Assembly: GCA_037951105.1 (NCBI GenBank)
Contig: JBAMJV010009743.1
Location: 1-64,000, forward strand
Direction: 5' to 3'
DNA: 64,000 nt
Origin: Echinarachnius parma
Lineage: Eukaryota > Echinodermata > Echinoidea > Clypeasteroida > Echinarachniidae
Shown here: positions 47,898-60,648 of the stretch, in pieces
Numbering within the stretch: position 1 is the first letter of the stretch
Layout of the letters: each line of letters opens with the position of its first letter
The notes under the pieces: generated by a model
What the model was told of the DNA's origin: nothing
Database searches by the model: none
Seen by the model: the letters and a program-made list of their open reading frames with translations, nothing else
Program-made: the position numbers and the translations under genes

Positions 47898-48639
47898 TTA
47901 AGTTCAACTTAGGATCCTTGTGAAATACCCCCCGGTCATCGGACACACACTCTCAATCAATCCGCAGGTGAACTGCACGTTCTGCTCTCTTGGAAAGAAT
48001 GCATTCTGGCAGCCAACACCCCCAACCCCCCCCCCCAAAAAAAAAAAAACAACAACAACAATAATAATAATAAATAAATACATCTGTAAAAAATCAATAA
48101 AAGTCGTGCTTACCATAGTTAGATAGGAGACTCCTCTGAGGATTTGGTTGCGTTCATCCTAAATAGGAAAGGTTAGCAAATGAGAACAAAGTATGGACAT
48201 TGTTATAATGGGGAAAATAGAACTTCATCTTGCTTTCACTTCATTTTCATTATAAGTTATTATTTTTCATTTATACGATGTTATTTAATTCATATTAACT
48301 TCTTTTCATTTCATCTCATTTCAAATCCAAATCATGATATAGAATTTTTGTTTACAAAAGTGAATTATCATATATATAGTCCATGCATGCAGCCTATAAC
48401 TAAATTTTTTAATTAATCCAAAAACCTAGGTAGATAATAACATGCAGATGCGAGTAAAGGGAAACTTTCATAAGAATCATAACAAAGTCCCCAATATCAT
48501 ACGAAGTGGTATGTAGAGACGGTATGTGGAACCAGATTGGGACAACTGCCGGGACAGATATTGATTTCTATGTATAATGTATGTATAATCAATGCACCGC
48601 GAGTTTAACGCATACCATTTACGTGGGCGGGCAGGGGAG

Positions 48640-49195
48640 GAGCGGAGGTCTGATGAGGGGAGGGGGGGGGGGGGGGGGAGGATGAGAAGGAGGAGAAGGA
48701 GGGGAGGAGGAAGAACATAAGGAAGTTGAAGGAAGAGAGGGAGGAGGAAGAGTAGGAGAAGATGGTGAAGGGAGGTTGAGATAATGGAGAAGGAGGAGGT
48801 GGAGTAGGAGGGAAGGAGGGGGAATAAGGAGGAGGAGGGGGAGGAAGAGGAGGATGAAGAGTAGGAGGTGGATGAAGAGAAGGAGGAGAAGGCGAAGGAG
48901 GAGGAATAGGAAGAGGGGGAGGGAGGAGGAGTGGAACGGTGAGGAAGAGAGGAGGAGGAGTGGGTGGAGAAGAAGGCGGAAATGAGGTGTAATGAGGGGA
49001 AGAGTGTAGTAGTAGTAGTAGGAGGAGGAGGAGGAGGAGGTGGAGGGAAAGAAAGAGGAGAAGGAGGGGAATGAGGAGATGGAGGAGGAGTGATGAGGGG
49101 GGGGGGGGGGGAGTCTGTGGGGGAGTGGGTGGAAGAGCAGGAGGAAGAGGAGGCGAATGAGGAGGTATAGGATTAGGGCAGGAGGGGAAGGGGAG
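48640..49195. repeat. Purine-only tract in intron 2 of pseudogene 3
   Basis: Paralog of 7120-8000, about 550 bp of A/G on the plus strand with G runs near 48660 and 49098. The array differs in unit order and length from unit 1, so it has been rearranging. Confidence 0.95.
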
Positions 49196-50926
49196 ATAAC
49201 CTACCAATTCCAGAATGTTGAGAAGATAGAATTGCGTGGTGACTTCCAAGGGACCCACATCTCTCGGCGGCATCTGCCTGGTATCATACCCGGTATCCAG
49301 TAGATCGCTGATTAGCAAGCCCTCGTAAGACGAATTCTGACCTGTGCCATGTAAGACGTAGAAAGGTATAACATTACTTAGTGATTTTTAGCATAGTATT
49401 TCCATAGATAATTGGATAAGTCAGGGAATATTTTACTGTGGTGGAAATTGAAAGGTATATTTCTTTTTTAAAATTTTAAATAGAATTTCCATCTTAGATG
49501 ATTGGTAGAAGCAGGGGATGATTTTTATTTCGAAGTGTTTGTGCTCTTGCGATTCATACGCTCAACTTTCCTCTTCCTCACAAAGGCATTGCTTTTTGAA
49601 ATGCACTGTAAAACAGATCTTAACAATAAATTTAAGCCAGTATTAAATCGATAACTAGCCAAATGACCTACAAACTGATACGCAGTATATAATATTCGAT
49701 ATTTCTGTATAACATCAACTAACATTTGCGATACGAATATATACGAACAAGTACATATATTAAAAGCAAGCCGCGGTTTATGCTTTCACCATATATTCAC
49801 ATTTTACAAGTTTTTGTTTACTCTTTACAATTACGTATTTTCATGCTTCGCAATTAATCATAAGATTATCATTAACCGATCTTTTGACAAAAGTATCACA
49901 ATAAAAAATAAAGAATACATTAGAAGTAGTAGTAGTGGTAATGGTGGTGATGGTGGTGGTAGTAGTAGTAGCAGTAGAAGTTAGCTGTAGTAGATAGTAT
50001 TCTTCTTCATCATCAATAAGATCATAACAAGTGGTTTGACTTACCGGAAATAACCCGATCTGAACAGATAACGACGATAAGGCACCATAGCACCTTCAAA
50101 CATTTCGTACGCGGAGAGAAATTCATGATTCGAAAAAAAAAATCGGTATGACTCGCTTCCCTTCAGGACCACTTCGTATCTGATAAAAGTAGCTGATTGA
50201 TCTTGATGTTTATACCACAGTGTTACGTGAAAGTGATATTCAGAGTCAACACAGTCGCAAGTATAAATGGTTGTATCTTATGCTTCTTTATGCTTCTTTA
50301 CTGACACCAACTTGCATTCGCTTCTGATTTTCGCGATGATGTAACGTAAATCTCATTAGGTATTCCGGGGACCCCCACTCGAACTCTACAAACAATTCAT
50401 TACAAACAAAGTTATTTGCGCTCTTGTTTATTATGCAAGCCCTAAGGCGTAGTTAGGAGGGCATAGCCCGGGGCAGGATAGCCCTATCAACCCCTAAGGG
50501 GGTATTTTTACCCCCTTCGTTTACCCCGCCCCCCGTTGACATGGTACTTTATTTAGCCACAGGATTCAAGGGTGTATATAGACACGTAATCGCGTTCTAG
50601 TGAAAGTTATGGTTAATATTTGGTGAAGGGTTAAAATAGATGTTAATAAAAATAATGATATCAGGTGTTTCATGTCAGTTTTGTCTATAGGCCCTTTTCT
50701 ATCCCTTCTTAACAGGAGACCCTGTTAAATTAAATTACAAAATTAATATAAAAATGAAATTAAAATATACAAATATTAATGAACATAAATACAAATGGGA
50801 AAATAATAAATTAATAAATAAATATGAATAAACAAAATTAAATCCCCCACATGTGGGTTTTCTCTGGCTACACCGCACCACTTACATGCTTGGATCATAT
50901 AAGATGAATTCTTGTGCGGTAATTAA

Positions 50927-51464
50927 AGGGGTAGTTTAGTTTTGGTAGAGAGAGCGCTGCACATCACAATTTTTTTGTGAGATAATGAAAAACTGATTGT
51001 CGAATTTGAGAGAACATGCAATTTTAATGGCAGAATAAACTTTATTTGGTCAAATTCGGTCCAGAAACGGCTGAAATATCAATAAATATATTTGAACTTA
51101 TAATTATTTGGGGCCCAAATAATTAGATGATTTTTTCAAAAAATAAAAAAAATGCTAACACCTTTTCAAAAAAATTCAAAAGCGTTTTTTAAATAGTTGT
51201 TGATGATCTATCTACTTAATCATTATTTCAATAGAACATCACATGTATTATTTTGTATGAAAAATGGTTGAAACTAATGTCTTTTTAGAAAGCGCCCTCT
51301 TGTGTTTTAATGGCTCTTTTTAAAAATGATAACAGGCTTTTTACTTAGTCGTTTGTAATTTTGTATACCTTTCGAGCATGGTGGAGTAATATTCTATTAG
51401 TTTATAATGTTACTGTCCAGGTTTGGTTACTAAAGTTCAGTCTTACCAAAACTGTACTACCCCT
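50927..51464. mobile_element. TTAA-flanked MITE, family I, only in unit 3
   Basis: AGGGGTAGTTTAGTTTTGG and CAAAACTGTACTACCCCT ends; TTAA at 50923-50926 and 51465-51468. The unit 1 site near 9918 reads GCGGTAATTAAGATCGC, which is the empty target. Closest in sequence to 5596-6131, so both came from one subfamily. Confidence 0.93.
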
Positions 51465-51623
51465 TTAAGATCGCATCAGCAAATACTTAACAAATTAAAG
51501 TATCTGCGTATTGATTATGAATATTCTGCGCTGCGTGTCATCTCACCTTGTATTGCAGCGTCATTCACACTTCACATAAGGTCACACGGTATAACAGTGC
51601 ATTTGTGGGAGTCAATTATTTAA

Positions 51624-51968
51624 AGGGACTTAGTAACATTGTCCAAATCCTCAAAACTTACTTGGAATTCGAATGGTTCTCTCATACCTTGTCGTATTCA
51701 TAAAAGCACGGGACAGGTTTCAGAATTTCAAATTTCCATTTCGTTCAACAAATATTTACGATTGAAGTATTCGGATGTTAAACTGTAGTGTTAAACGAGT
51801 TAGTGAATATAATTCTGCATTTTCGCTCATTCCTTTGCCAAATAACACCCAATTATTAAAACGTGACATTTGTACACATTACTTTGTGGACATATCAGAT
51901 CACACCAATGCACATTTTATCAACTACACATCACTTTTTGCCCTTGTCAACAAAGTTACTAGATCCCG
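51624..51968. mobile_element. TTAA-flanked MITE, family II (paralog of 10064-10448)
   Basis: AGGGACTTAGTAACATTG and AAAGTTACTAGATCCCG at the same position as in unit 1; the right TTAA context has a substitution. Confidence 0.75.
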
Positions 51969-53386
51969 TTAAGTCACACGGTATTACAGTGCATTTATGG
52001 GAGTCAACTAATCAATGGGGTGGAGGTTGGGAGCATTTTTGAAGCAATTTTTTTTCTCACATGAATATATTGCTGGAGGCTATTCGCAAGTTGTTTCCAG
52101 ATGGCCCCTTCCAAGAAATGCTGCCATACATTTGAAAATACTTGATTATTGTGTAACCTCAGGAACCGTACGATTGTCACAAACAATAACCTTCTGTTGA
52201 CTCCTATGATCTACACAAAGATTTACAAACAAGCAATAAAATAAGTCAACATTCCAATAACCCCCTTTTTACAAATTCTAAGTGAAGCTTGCAAAAGAGC
52301 ATTTAAAGGCCTCATGCGCGTTTGTAATGTAATCAAAAAAGTATTTAAAGTTCTTCAATATATAAAATGAAATAATAAATACATGTTCTTTAAAATGGCA
52401 CTGCAGTTAAAGTATACTCTTTTCAGCTATGTGACTGCTATACTTGTTTTTAATATGTGATTTTCTATTGTTTTGATAAAATGAAGATGGATAGCTGATT
52501 ACAAAATATGACACAGGGGTGTGATAGCCTTGTACATAGAATACAAACCTTGGATGCCGCGCTTTAAATAGCCCTTCAAGGAGACGATATCACGATAGCA
52601 GAGATTGCCGATGGCAACAATCGATATCGATTGCTCGTTTGTAGCAGAGGTGACTTGTATCAAGCTGTATTAAGGTCATTTGTACGTGTGTCTGATCAAC
52701 AATGCCGCCCAATAATTGTTGGATTTGATTGATTGATTTCGTTCATAGATCCCGTTGCATAAGGGAACCTGGTGTACATTACTGTAGGTTAAAGGAAGTG
52801 GGTACTGGTTGGGTGGGGGGAGGGGGGGGGGGGTGTGTCCGTAGCCAATTTTTTTTTTTAAACAGGGGTCTAAAGAGCGGCTATGTTTAGGAGCGGTTTT
52901 TTAAAATGAAAATGAGACCCTTAGGAGCGGGGTTTTTATGATGAAAATGAGACCCTATAGGAGCAGTGAACGGCCAATTAGATGAACATGAGACCTTTAG
53001 GAGCGGCCATCGGCCTATTTTGATGAAAAATGAAAACTTATAGGAGCGGCGATCGGCCTATTTTGATGAAATGCCGGATCGGCACTGAAATAAGAGGGTC
53101 TTTGTAGCGGCACATACCCGTATTGCCTATAATTATACACGAGAACCCCCCAGTGGGTATAAAAAATGTTCGTCGTGAACCTGTTGTGAACCCGTCGTTG
53201 GTCCAATCTGATCAGGGCTTTTACCAAACAACTTTCTATCTGACAATATCACCCATACATTGTTTAAAGCATGCAGTCTGAAGTGAAACTGATATAAATG
53301 GTCATCTACGGAATTATTAATGTTTCGGGACAGGCTTGGCGATTCTCCATGACACCCTGGCAGTGGCTTTAACTTAAACATGTTAA

Positions 53387-53878
53387 AGGACAATGAAATC
53401 CAGAACAAATTGTGTATGCTCTATATGACACTAAATAGGATGAATAGTCTCTGAAAATGTTAGCACAATCGGTCAAGAAATAAGAAAACTATGGCTCTTT
53501 GAAAAGAGCCATTTATTTCAACGAGTGACTAAAATTGGCAACGCACTCTGGCAAAGTTCTGGACCCCATACATTTTGTACACTAAATTTAAATTTTGTTC
53601 AATTTCTCAAATTTTTTGTTCAACATATGTTTTGTAGAATGCATTTATAAACAACATATCATGAGTTGGGGGAATGAAAAGTGTGACTATGAAGAAAACT
53701 GTAAAAACATATGGGGAGTCCACACATCATAGTGCGTTGCCAATTTGAGTTCCCCATAGGAATAAATGGACATCTTCAAAGAGCCATAGTTTCTTGTTCT
53801 TGCCCGATTATGCTCTAACTTTCAGAAATTATTCTCCTAGTCTATGAAAGCAACATTTTGCTTGGGTTTCATTGTCCT
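53387..53878. mobile_element. TTAA-flanked MITE, family III (paralog of 11900-12437)
   Basis: AGGACAATGAAATCC and GGTTTCATTGTCCT ends with TTAA; several small deletions relative to unit 1. Confidence 0.85.
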
Positions 53879-54964
53879 TTAAAGTATCTAGCACAACGAA
53901 AAAACAAACAATAGAAATAACCCAAGGAGACGGCATAACTATAGCCGAGATTTGCCGCGGGCATTAATCGATGTAAATTGTTGTCACTGGGTTAGTAATC
54001 GATTGGGGGGGGGGGGGGGGGGGCGTTGATGTCAATAACTGAAACAAATAAAAACAAAATAATTGTCTATTGATCAAACGAACCTGGGTTGAAGAAGTTT
54101 GGCATGAATTCCAAGGATGTAATAACAACCCTCATCTCTAACCACCGCCCGACCCAACCCACCCCTAGTTGCATTATCGTGCATAATACCCATCTGAACA
54201 AATCGAGGATGAAATCAATGTATTGTAAGTCATTGGGTCGAGGGAAGAGTAATTTACTAATTAACGATTAATAATGAAACGGGCAACCATGGTCAATTCT
54301 AAACAACGTTGCAACATAAATATCAAACAGAGATATTGATGCGTCACTCATAGAATTTTAATGCAATTCAATTTTCTAAAGCCTACGAGATTTAATGATC
54401 ATGAATCGAATAGAAAGGCAGGCTCATTTAAGCCTTTTTTGATCGCTGCTAATATGTGCCCATAGCAACTAAAACGCTAAATGTATATTTGGTCGATAAA
54501 TTTTAGAATACTATACTAAACTAAACTTATAATGTACGTTAAAGTGATCTACTAATTGTCACTTTGTCGAAGCCGACCCAAATCACTTTATTTTAATTGT
54601 ACCCTGTTCTTTAGCTTATTGTAGCCATGGTAACAAAAGCATAACATGGGTTTTGATTTGATGAGAGGCTCATTGCAATTTCCGCTCTATTATAAGGGTT
54701 TATTATTGATATATTATTTGCACTGACTTGCTCAAACAGGTAATTTGACAAATTGAGCTGAATTATTAATTACCTTGACCATCCTCGATTTGATCAGACG
54801 GGTATTGCAGTAGCCTTTAGTCAAGGCTCTATATGGCTGGGAGTTCGATCCTACATGCTGTGATTGTCCCACTTGTACTGTTGTACCCACAACATATAGA
54901 GTGTATTGACTGGCCGCTCCGTATGGTTGGCCGTTCCCCCCAAAACGCGTGCCAAAACCATACG

Positions 54965-55295
54965 CGTGCAGGTCATAACGTACGCATGGTTCTGTCATAA
55001 CGTACGCATGGTTCTGTCATAACGTACGCATGGCCATTTTGTATAATATTTCTATGGAACTCTTAACGTACGCATGGTTCCATCATTACGTACGCGTGGT
55101 ATAGTCATTACATACGCGTGGTATAGTCTTTACATACACGTGGTATAGTCTTTACATACGCGTGGTCTTGTCTTTACATACGCGTGGTCTTGTCATTACA
55201 TACGCATGGTGTTGTCATTACGTACGCATGGTCTTGTCATTACGTACGCATGATCTTGTCATTACGTACGCATGGTCTTGTCATTACGTACGCAA
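54965..55295. repeat. 22-bp minisatellite with ACGTACGCATGG
   Basis: About 15 units of TCATTACGTACGCATGG plus TCTTG, with variants CGCGTGG and TACATACG. Because 22 is not a multiple of three, every frame reads a repeated peptide without meaning. It starts just beyond the unit 3 duplication edge. Confidence 0.95.
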
Positions 55296-55344
55296 CCTAT
55301 ATAACGGATATTGGAATAAGGATTTTTATTATAATGAACAGAGA

Positions 55345-55870
55345 ATGTGACTAGTGTTGGGAGTGGAGAAGGGAGAGGGCATAACAATGTTTTATGGATG
55401 GCTAGGGATATCCAGGGGGGGGGGGATGGGGGGTTGGTCTGGAAAAGGGGATATAAAGTGTGTATATGTTTCCTCCTTCGTTTTAGGGTTTTAATTAGTG
55501 AACAAAGAATGGGACAAGTGTCGGGGGGGGGGGGGGGTGGGGCATAACAATGTTTTATTACATTATTACATTAGGGATAGCTCAGGGGGGCGGGGATTGG
55601 TCTGGAAAAGGGGATATAAAGTGCGTATGTTCCCTCCTTCGTTTTTAGGGTTTTAATTAGATATGAACAGAGAATGGGACAAGTATCGGGAGTGGAGAAG
55701 GGGGAGGGCATAACAATGTTTTATGGATGGCTAGGGGTAGCCGGGGGGGGGGGGGGGGGGGCTGGATAAGGGAATATAAAGCAGTATAATGTTACCTCCG
55801 TGGTTTTAGAGATTTAATCAAATATGAACACAGAATGGGACAAATGTCAGGGGGAAGTGGGAGGGTTACC
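55345..55870. repeat. Tandem repeat, unit about 160-170 bp, with poly(G)
   Basis: Four copies start near 55355, 55515, 55680 and 55840. They share GGCATAACAATGTTTTAT, GGGATATAAAGTG, CCTCCTTCGTTTTAGGG and AGAATGGGACAAGT. Each contains a G run of variable length (about 10-18). Confidence 0.9.
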
Positions 55871-56214
55871 ATCATAACCATTATCATAACTGGGTACTTG
55901 GTCGGGTGTTAATTAGTCTTCAGCGCCCATTGGGCAGCTGGGCCACTATGCTCCCCAGGGAGTTGAGGCGGTGCGCAAGATAATTGTGTGGGTTTGATTT
56001 GTACCTGATGACCAATGGTAAAATAATGCGCTAAGAAACATCGTATTAAAGGGATAGTTGAGTATTGGTTAAACTTCACTTTAGTAACCAAAATCGGTAA
56101 TAGTTATAACTTCACCATGCTTGAAAAGTATACATTATTACAAACGACTAAGTAAAACCCCTGTTATCATCTTATCTAGAAGTAACAAGGCAAGTACACT
56201 TTCTGTTAGGGCAA

Positions 56215-56460
56215 GTAAGAGTAAACATATATAATTGGCGCCCCTCAGAGCATTGTCGAAGCTAGGGGTATCGCCTATCACATGGGGGCCCTCTTAGAAG
56301 ACTTTTGGGGCTCTGCCTATCTATTTGGAGCCCCCTCTGAGCATAGCCGAAGCTTGGGGGCACCGCCCATCGCTTTAAGGACCCTCTCAGAAGACTGGGG
56401 GCTCCGTCCTTATGTTAAGGAGCCCCTCAGAGGGCGTTTCTGGAGTAGTAATATCTTTTT
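56215..56460. repeat. GC-rich tandem units, about 58-65 bp
   Basis: Four imperfect copies of CCCTCAGAG..(A/G)GGGGC..CGCC..ATC or related. Their position just upstream of an ORF1-like frame suggests a retrotransposon 5' leader (inference). Confidence 0.6.
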
Positions 56461-56566
56461 TGCACGTCTCGAAAACGGACACTATTTTACTGAAATTGGG
56501 ACCTAAAGAAATTGTTTTTCGACCCACTGAATCTACATTAAAAAGTGTTACTATCTTGAGCTTGGA

Positions 56567-57523
56567 AATGGATCATCAAAAACGACAGCAACCTAAAAGA
56601 ACGGTAGCTATGAATAAACCAAAAATCCATGCATCGAATTCGACTACTACACGGAGACCTTCAGCTACACATACGCAAAGCCCGCCAAATTTGAACGCAC
56701 GTAGCCTCCCGCCATGCCCGCTGAGCCCGGTAACTGCTACGCCCGAACCCCGGGAGAGGCAGCCCATTGACGTGGAACAAGACGGGGGCGACTTAAGTTC
56801 CAACATGGCCGACCACGACGTCCCAGCATGCCTACACAGTTGGATGCTTCCGCTCTGAGTCTGAAGATGGAAGCTTTCTTTGAAAAATCGGCCGAAAAGT
56901 TTGAGAAGATGATCCGCAGTGCAGTCGAAAGCTTCATTGCCAAGCTCGATGACCTGGAAAAGCGGCTTGGCGCATCTCTTGAGTTTGAACGTCAGCGAAT
57001 CGACGAAATCGTGCAAACTCAATCAAAGTTGGAAAAAAGGGTAGAAGGTATGGAGACCGAGCTGAATGAGTTGCGACTCCTGGTGGGCAAAAACACCGCA
57101 GCTGCCAACAAGAGTGAGAGATTTTCTAGGAGGAACAACATCAGGCTGGTGGGGATTTCGGAGGTTCCACAAGGGCAACGGGAAGACTGCATCGGGACCG
57201 CTGAGGATATTCTGCGCACGAAATTCAACGTAGCGAGTAAAGTTGAACGAGCTCATCGTGACGGCAGAAAGATCGAAGGCAGGCCCCGACACATCCTCGT
57301 CAAGTTGCTTTCCTACAGGGATAAAGTGGAGGTGATGCGCCGTGCCCGGGAGACGCTTAAGGCCAAGAAATACTTCATCGTGGATGATCTGACCCCAACA
57401 GATCTCGAAGAAAAGCGCAAATGGAATAAGGAAGTCCAACATATTTATGATAAAGGAACGAAGCTAAGATTCTTCGCAGGCAAGTGGCGCCAGATCGGTG
57501 GAGTGCCATTCAATTTTGAGTAA
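56567..57523 (+). mobile_element. L1 ORF1-like RNA-binding protein of a retrotransposon
   Basis: The clear part is 56828-57523 (231 codons). Residues 1-90 are coiled-coil-like with heptad charges (FEKMIRSAVESFIAKLDDLEKRL). The RRM-like part then starts with RRNNIRLVGISE, close to the RRNN signature of L1 ORF1p, and a C-terminal domain with ILVKLLSYRDK and RKWNKEVQ follows. An upstream frame (56567-56858, MDHQKRQQPKR start, Pro/Thr-rich) overlaps in another frame, so a frameshift near 56830 probably split one ORF1. GC content is far above that of the LINE ORF2 at 59939, so the two may be different elements. No reverse transcriptase follows within 2.4 kb. Confidence 0.75.
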
Positions 57524-58896
57524 ATAGGCAGTCACCTATCCTCTACATTGGCAGGCTTAATTTTGATTTATAATAACTTCAAAAAGTATATTATAGTAGC
57601 CTACACTATAATACCAGCTGGATTGATTTATTATTGAGACTTGGATCAATGCCATGGCCACACATTTATGAGGACCAGATTCACTAATAGTAAGTGGAAT
57701 TATTAACATTGATTATTGAAATATCATTAGATATGATTAGACGATATAATAACTCAAGTTAACTTTGTGGCATGATTAAAATTACAACCAAGTTGTGTTT
57801 AATATGGCAAAATTGAACAGAAGATATGACGAAAGTAGACTGTTATGATATCATGAAGGATACCACGATATTCATAGAAACATTATTGATTACGATTCAT
57901 ACGATGTTTATTGACGAATGCTATCGTAATGACTTATGATTAAATATAGAACTTTTATATAAGTCAGTTAATTACACTTACATTTACTTCGAAGCGAATA
58001 ATGATGGTATCTTATGATGTACTTGCAATGCCAGAACAAAAATGAATTTTACATAAAGATATACTATTTATACATCCATTTTGTGTTATGCATTTATAGT
58101 TTTGTACACTCATAATGAATACTAATACGTTCTAAATGCAGATCTAGGATATGTTCAGCTTTAATCACGAAGATAAGATACAATATGAAATATACAACCC
58201 TTTATTTAATGCTTGTCTAGTGGACACTCATTATGTTCAAGACAAATGATTATTTTAATTATTTGAAAATAATTTAAACTCTCTCTATATGAAATTTAGT
58301 AAAAGATTTTCCTTTGTGAAAAATAATGTATATTAAAAATTATACTATGGGCAACTATTTTCCTTTATGGATATGAAAATACTAGCGTTGTAGTCTTTAC
58401 GCATTGTAATTGATGATTTTTTTTATTTTAAACATAATTCTTGATTATACACTCATAAACTTGATGTTTATAAGTATTGTGCATCAAACATTTGAATGTT
58501 CATATTGAATGAATGCCTTAGAGTTTATAATTTTGATAAAAGTTAAGCGTTATCGAATCATCGTTTTAATGCCTAAACTGATGCATATGCAATGTGTTAA
58601 ATGAATTTCATTTTATAAAGGTTAGTGAAAATGACTATCATATAGATCTATGCACAAAAGTATGTAAATAATTTTGGAGAAAAATGCTTTAGACGCGGCT
58701 AAGACATGTAAGATGACATAGTTATTACACTTATGTTGTTATTATAGATTTTATTTTATATACTACCAATGCCTTATGTTTTGTTTTTTAGACACGACTA
58801 AGATAAACATATGCGCGTGTTCTAAAATTGTTTACATTTATTGACTATATATTACATTGATGAATCAAAAAGGTAAATTTGACTTTCATGTATCAA
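57524..58896. other. AT-rich DNA, no gene
   Basis: Stops are dense in all frames and no inverted-repeat element is recognised. It may be the 3' untranslated part of the ORF1 element or unrelated intergenic DNA. Confidence 0.4.
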
Positions 58897-59215
58897 AGGG
58901 ATAGTGCAGTTTTGGTTCCGTGAACGCTTTAAGTTCAAGAAATATATATATATATTTGTTTGAGGTAATGGAAATTAGGTGTAATATTTGGAAAAGAAAA
59001 TATTACACTTTTAAAGAAGGAATACACTTAGTTTGAATGTTGTTGAGTTAACGACTGCTTTTGTAATGTAAGCAGCCTTGTAATTTAGACGTTTAGACGT
59101 TTATATGTTTTTTTTTAAATTATTTAATGTATACTTGAATTATACTTATTTGTTTTAATGACAATTTACAAGTGCTAGTCACTTACAATTAGTTTGACTA
59201 GAACTGCACTATACC
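58897..59215. mobile_element. Diverged family I-like MITE
   Basis: AAAGGGATAGTGCAGTTTTGG on the left and CTAGAACTGCACTATACC on the right are inverted; inside are TTGAGGTAATGGAAATTAGGTG and TTTAGACG repeats. TTAA is eroded. Confidence 0.6.
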
Positions 59216-59938
59216 ATTACTGTTTACACTTGATCAGCTGATCAACCGTAATCTATTGTATAACGAGTCTGGTTTGATCACTGTGTTAGGTTACGTAATA
59301 TTAACTCGACCCTGCATTGATTGCTATTGTGTTATAACCCGACCCGGTTTCGTTGTAATTCATTTTACTTTATTTGGCATGATTGCCGTATGTTGAACTT
59401 GGTATGTTGGTTCTCGGCCTGGCTCACTCTCGCGTGCGGTTCTGGTGCGTGTTCTATAGTTGGAATAGCCGGCTTCGGGCTGTCCCGTGTTTGGCGCTGA
59501 CTTTGGGTTCGCCGATTGTATATAATTGTGCTTGTGGTCCTTTAATGTATATATACATTGAAGGGACATGGGTATGGTTGCGATCGGCGGGCTCGGGGTC
59601 GGTGCTCGGGCGTTGGATATGGCCCGCGGCCGAGGGGTAGTAAATATAGAGGCACGCACTGGAGTTGCGCGTAGTGGTGTGTCGGGCTGGTAATTGACGG
59701 GTATACAAGGTTCCAAAATTGATGATATGTACTAGGACCCATGTAATAAGAGACTAATAATATGAGACTTGCAATTTGTTTTTTATAATTATGTTCATGT
59801 TACTACTCATGCTTTCACGTATTATGATGTTTAAATGTATCTTTCTTTGTATTCTCTACTCTGTTTGCACCCTCCCTTTTTCATTGTATTATTTGTACAC
59901 CTGGCCCTTGTTTATACATAGACCCAAAATACCCGATT
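59216..59938. other. Sequence upstream of the LINE ORF
   Basis: 59380-59700 is GC-richer than its surroundings, with open frames on both strands but no motif; possibly the LINE 5' leader or an insertion. The last 200 bp are T-rich. Confidence 0.35.
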
Positions 59939-60411
59939 ATGACTTTAAATGATCCTGATATAAACTCATTGAATTATCAAAATGGAATTAATAGCTGTCA
60001 ATATTACACTGTTCAGGACTTTTTGGCGGTCTTTTCTAAAGACGATAAACGTATAGATGATAATAATAATAATAATAATAATTTGAGCTTACTGCATATT
60101 AATTCTAGAAGTATTAATAAACATTTTGACTCTTTTGAAACATTTTTTAATTTAATGAAAAACTTTAAGTTTTCTGTCATTGGAATTTCTGAAACTTGGT
60201 TGCATTCTAACTCTCCAGATATTTATAATATTCCAAATTATAAAATGATTCATATTGATAGAAAATATGGTAGAGGGGGTGGTGTGGCATTATATATTCA
60301 TACTGACTTGAAATTTGTATTAAGAAATGATTTTGATGTTGATGGTATAGACAATGTATTTGTAGAAATTATTAATACAAATGGAAAAAATATTATAATA
60401 GGGACATTATA

Positions 60412-60648
60412 CAGGGTGGCCCAGAAATAACGGAACGGGGTGCTTGCTATAATGAAGACACATGATGCCCGTCATAGCAACTAGTAACGTTCAATGCGTG
60501 CGCCATTGTTAGTACCCCTTCTTCTCTCTACACAGCTGAATGCACGCTAACAATGGCACACGGTTGATCGTTACTCGATGCAGTATGGCGGGCATCATGA
60601 GTCTTTAGTATGGCAAGTACCCCGTTCCGTTATTTCTGGGCCACCCTG
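60412..60648. mobile_element. TA-flanked MITE inside LINE endonuclease
   Basis: Perfect 30-bp inverted ends starting CAGGGTGGCCCAGAAATAAC, TA duplicated outside (60410-60411, 60649-60650), 237 bp. This fits Tc1/mariner-type movement. Leaving out the insert plus one TA restores the endonuclease frame between GTL and YRPP. Confidence 0.96.

Larger units (their letters stand above)
43328..50126 (-). pseudogene. Cys-loop channel subunit copy 3, disabled
   Basis: Exon remnants lie at 50045-50126, 49205-49341, 48114-48158, 46835-46944, 45665-45935 (partial), 44963-45252, 44051-44211 and 43328-43468. They are near-identical to gene 1. Four lesions are visible. The 5' part of exon 5, with its acceptor and the Cys-loop codons, is deleted at 45935/45936 (counterpart gene 1 3867-4151). 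An in-frame TAG (45849-45851 on the plus strand as cta) replaces the tryptophan codon of QQWDI. One T is lost near 44984 in exon 6, shifting the frame after M3. The exon 6 donor GTAATG has become ATAATG (44957-44962). Exons 1-4, 7 and 8 still look intact, and exon 8 keeps the AVMGIS-stop end seen in gene 2. A channel cannot be made from this copy. Confidence 0.92.
42970..54810. repeat. Segmental duplication unit 3 (holds the receptor pseudogene)
   Basis: Paralogous to 1-13363 with conserved order. It differs by MITE insertions at 47326-47897 and 50927-51464 that are absent from unit 1, and by lacking the unit 1 MITE at 5596-6131. It also has a deletion in exon 5 and a shorter purine tract. 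It ends at 54810 where similarity with 13363 stops; the sequence beyond has no counterpart in unit 1. Confidence 0.9.

Noticed and set aside
48605-49318. 237-residue proline-rich frame
   Set aside because: Same artefact in unit 3; only 49205-49341 (exon 2 remnant) is meaningful.
54965-55295. CRISPR-like array
   Set aside because: The repeats have no distinct spacers; it is a simple minisatellite in an animal genome.
55162-55350. Repeated peptide frame (SLHTRGLVITYAW type)
   Set aside because: A 22-bp minisatellite; three frames per unit, no start context or domain.
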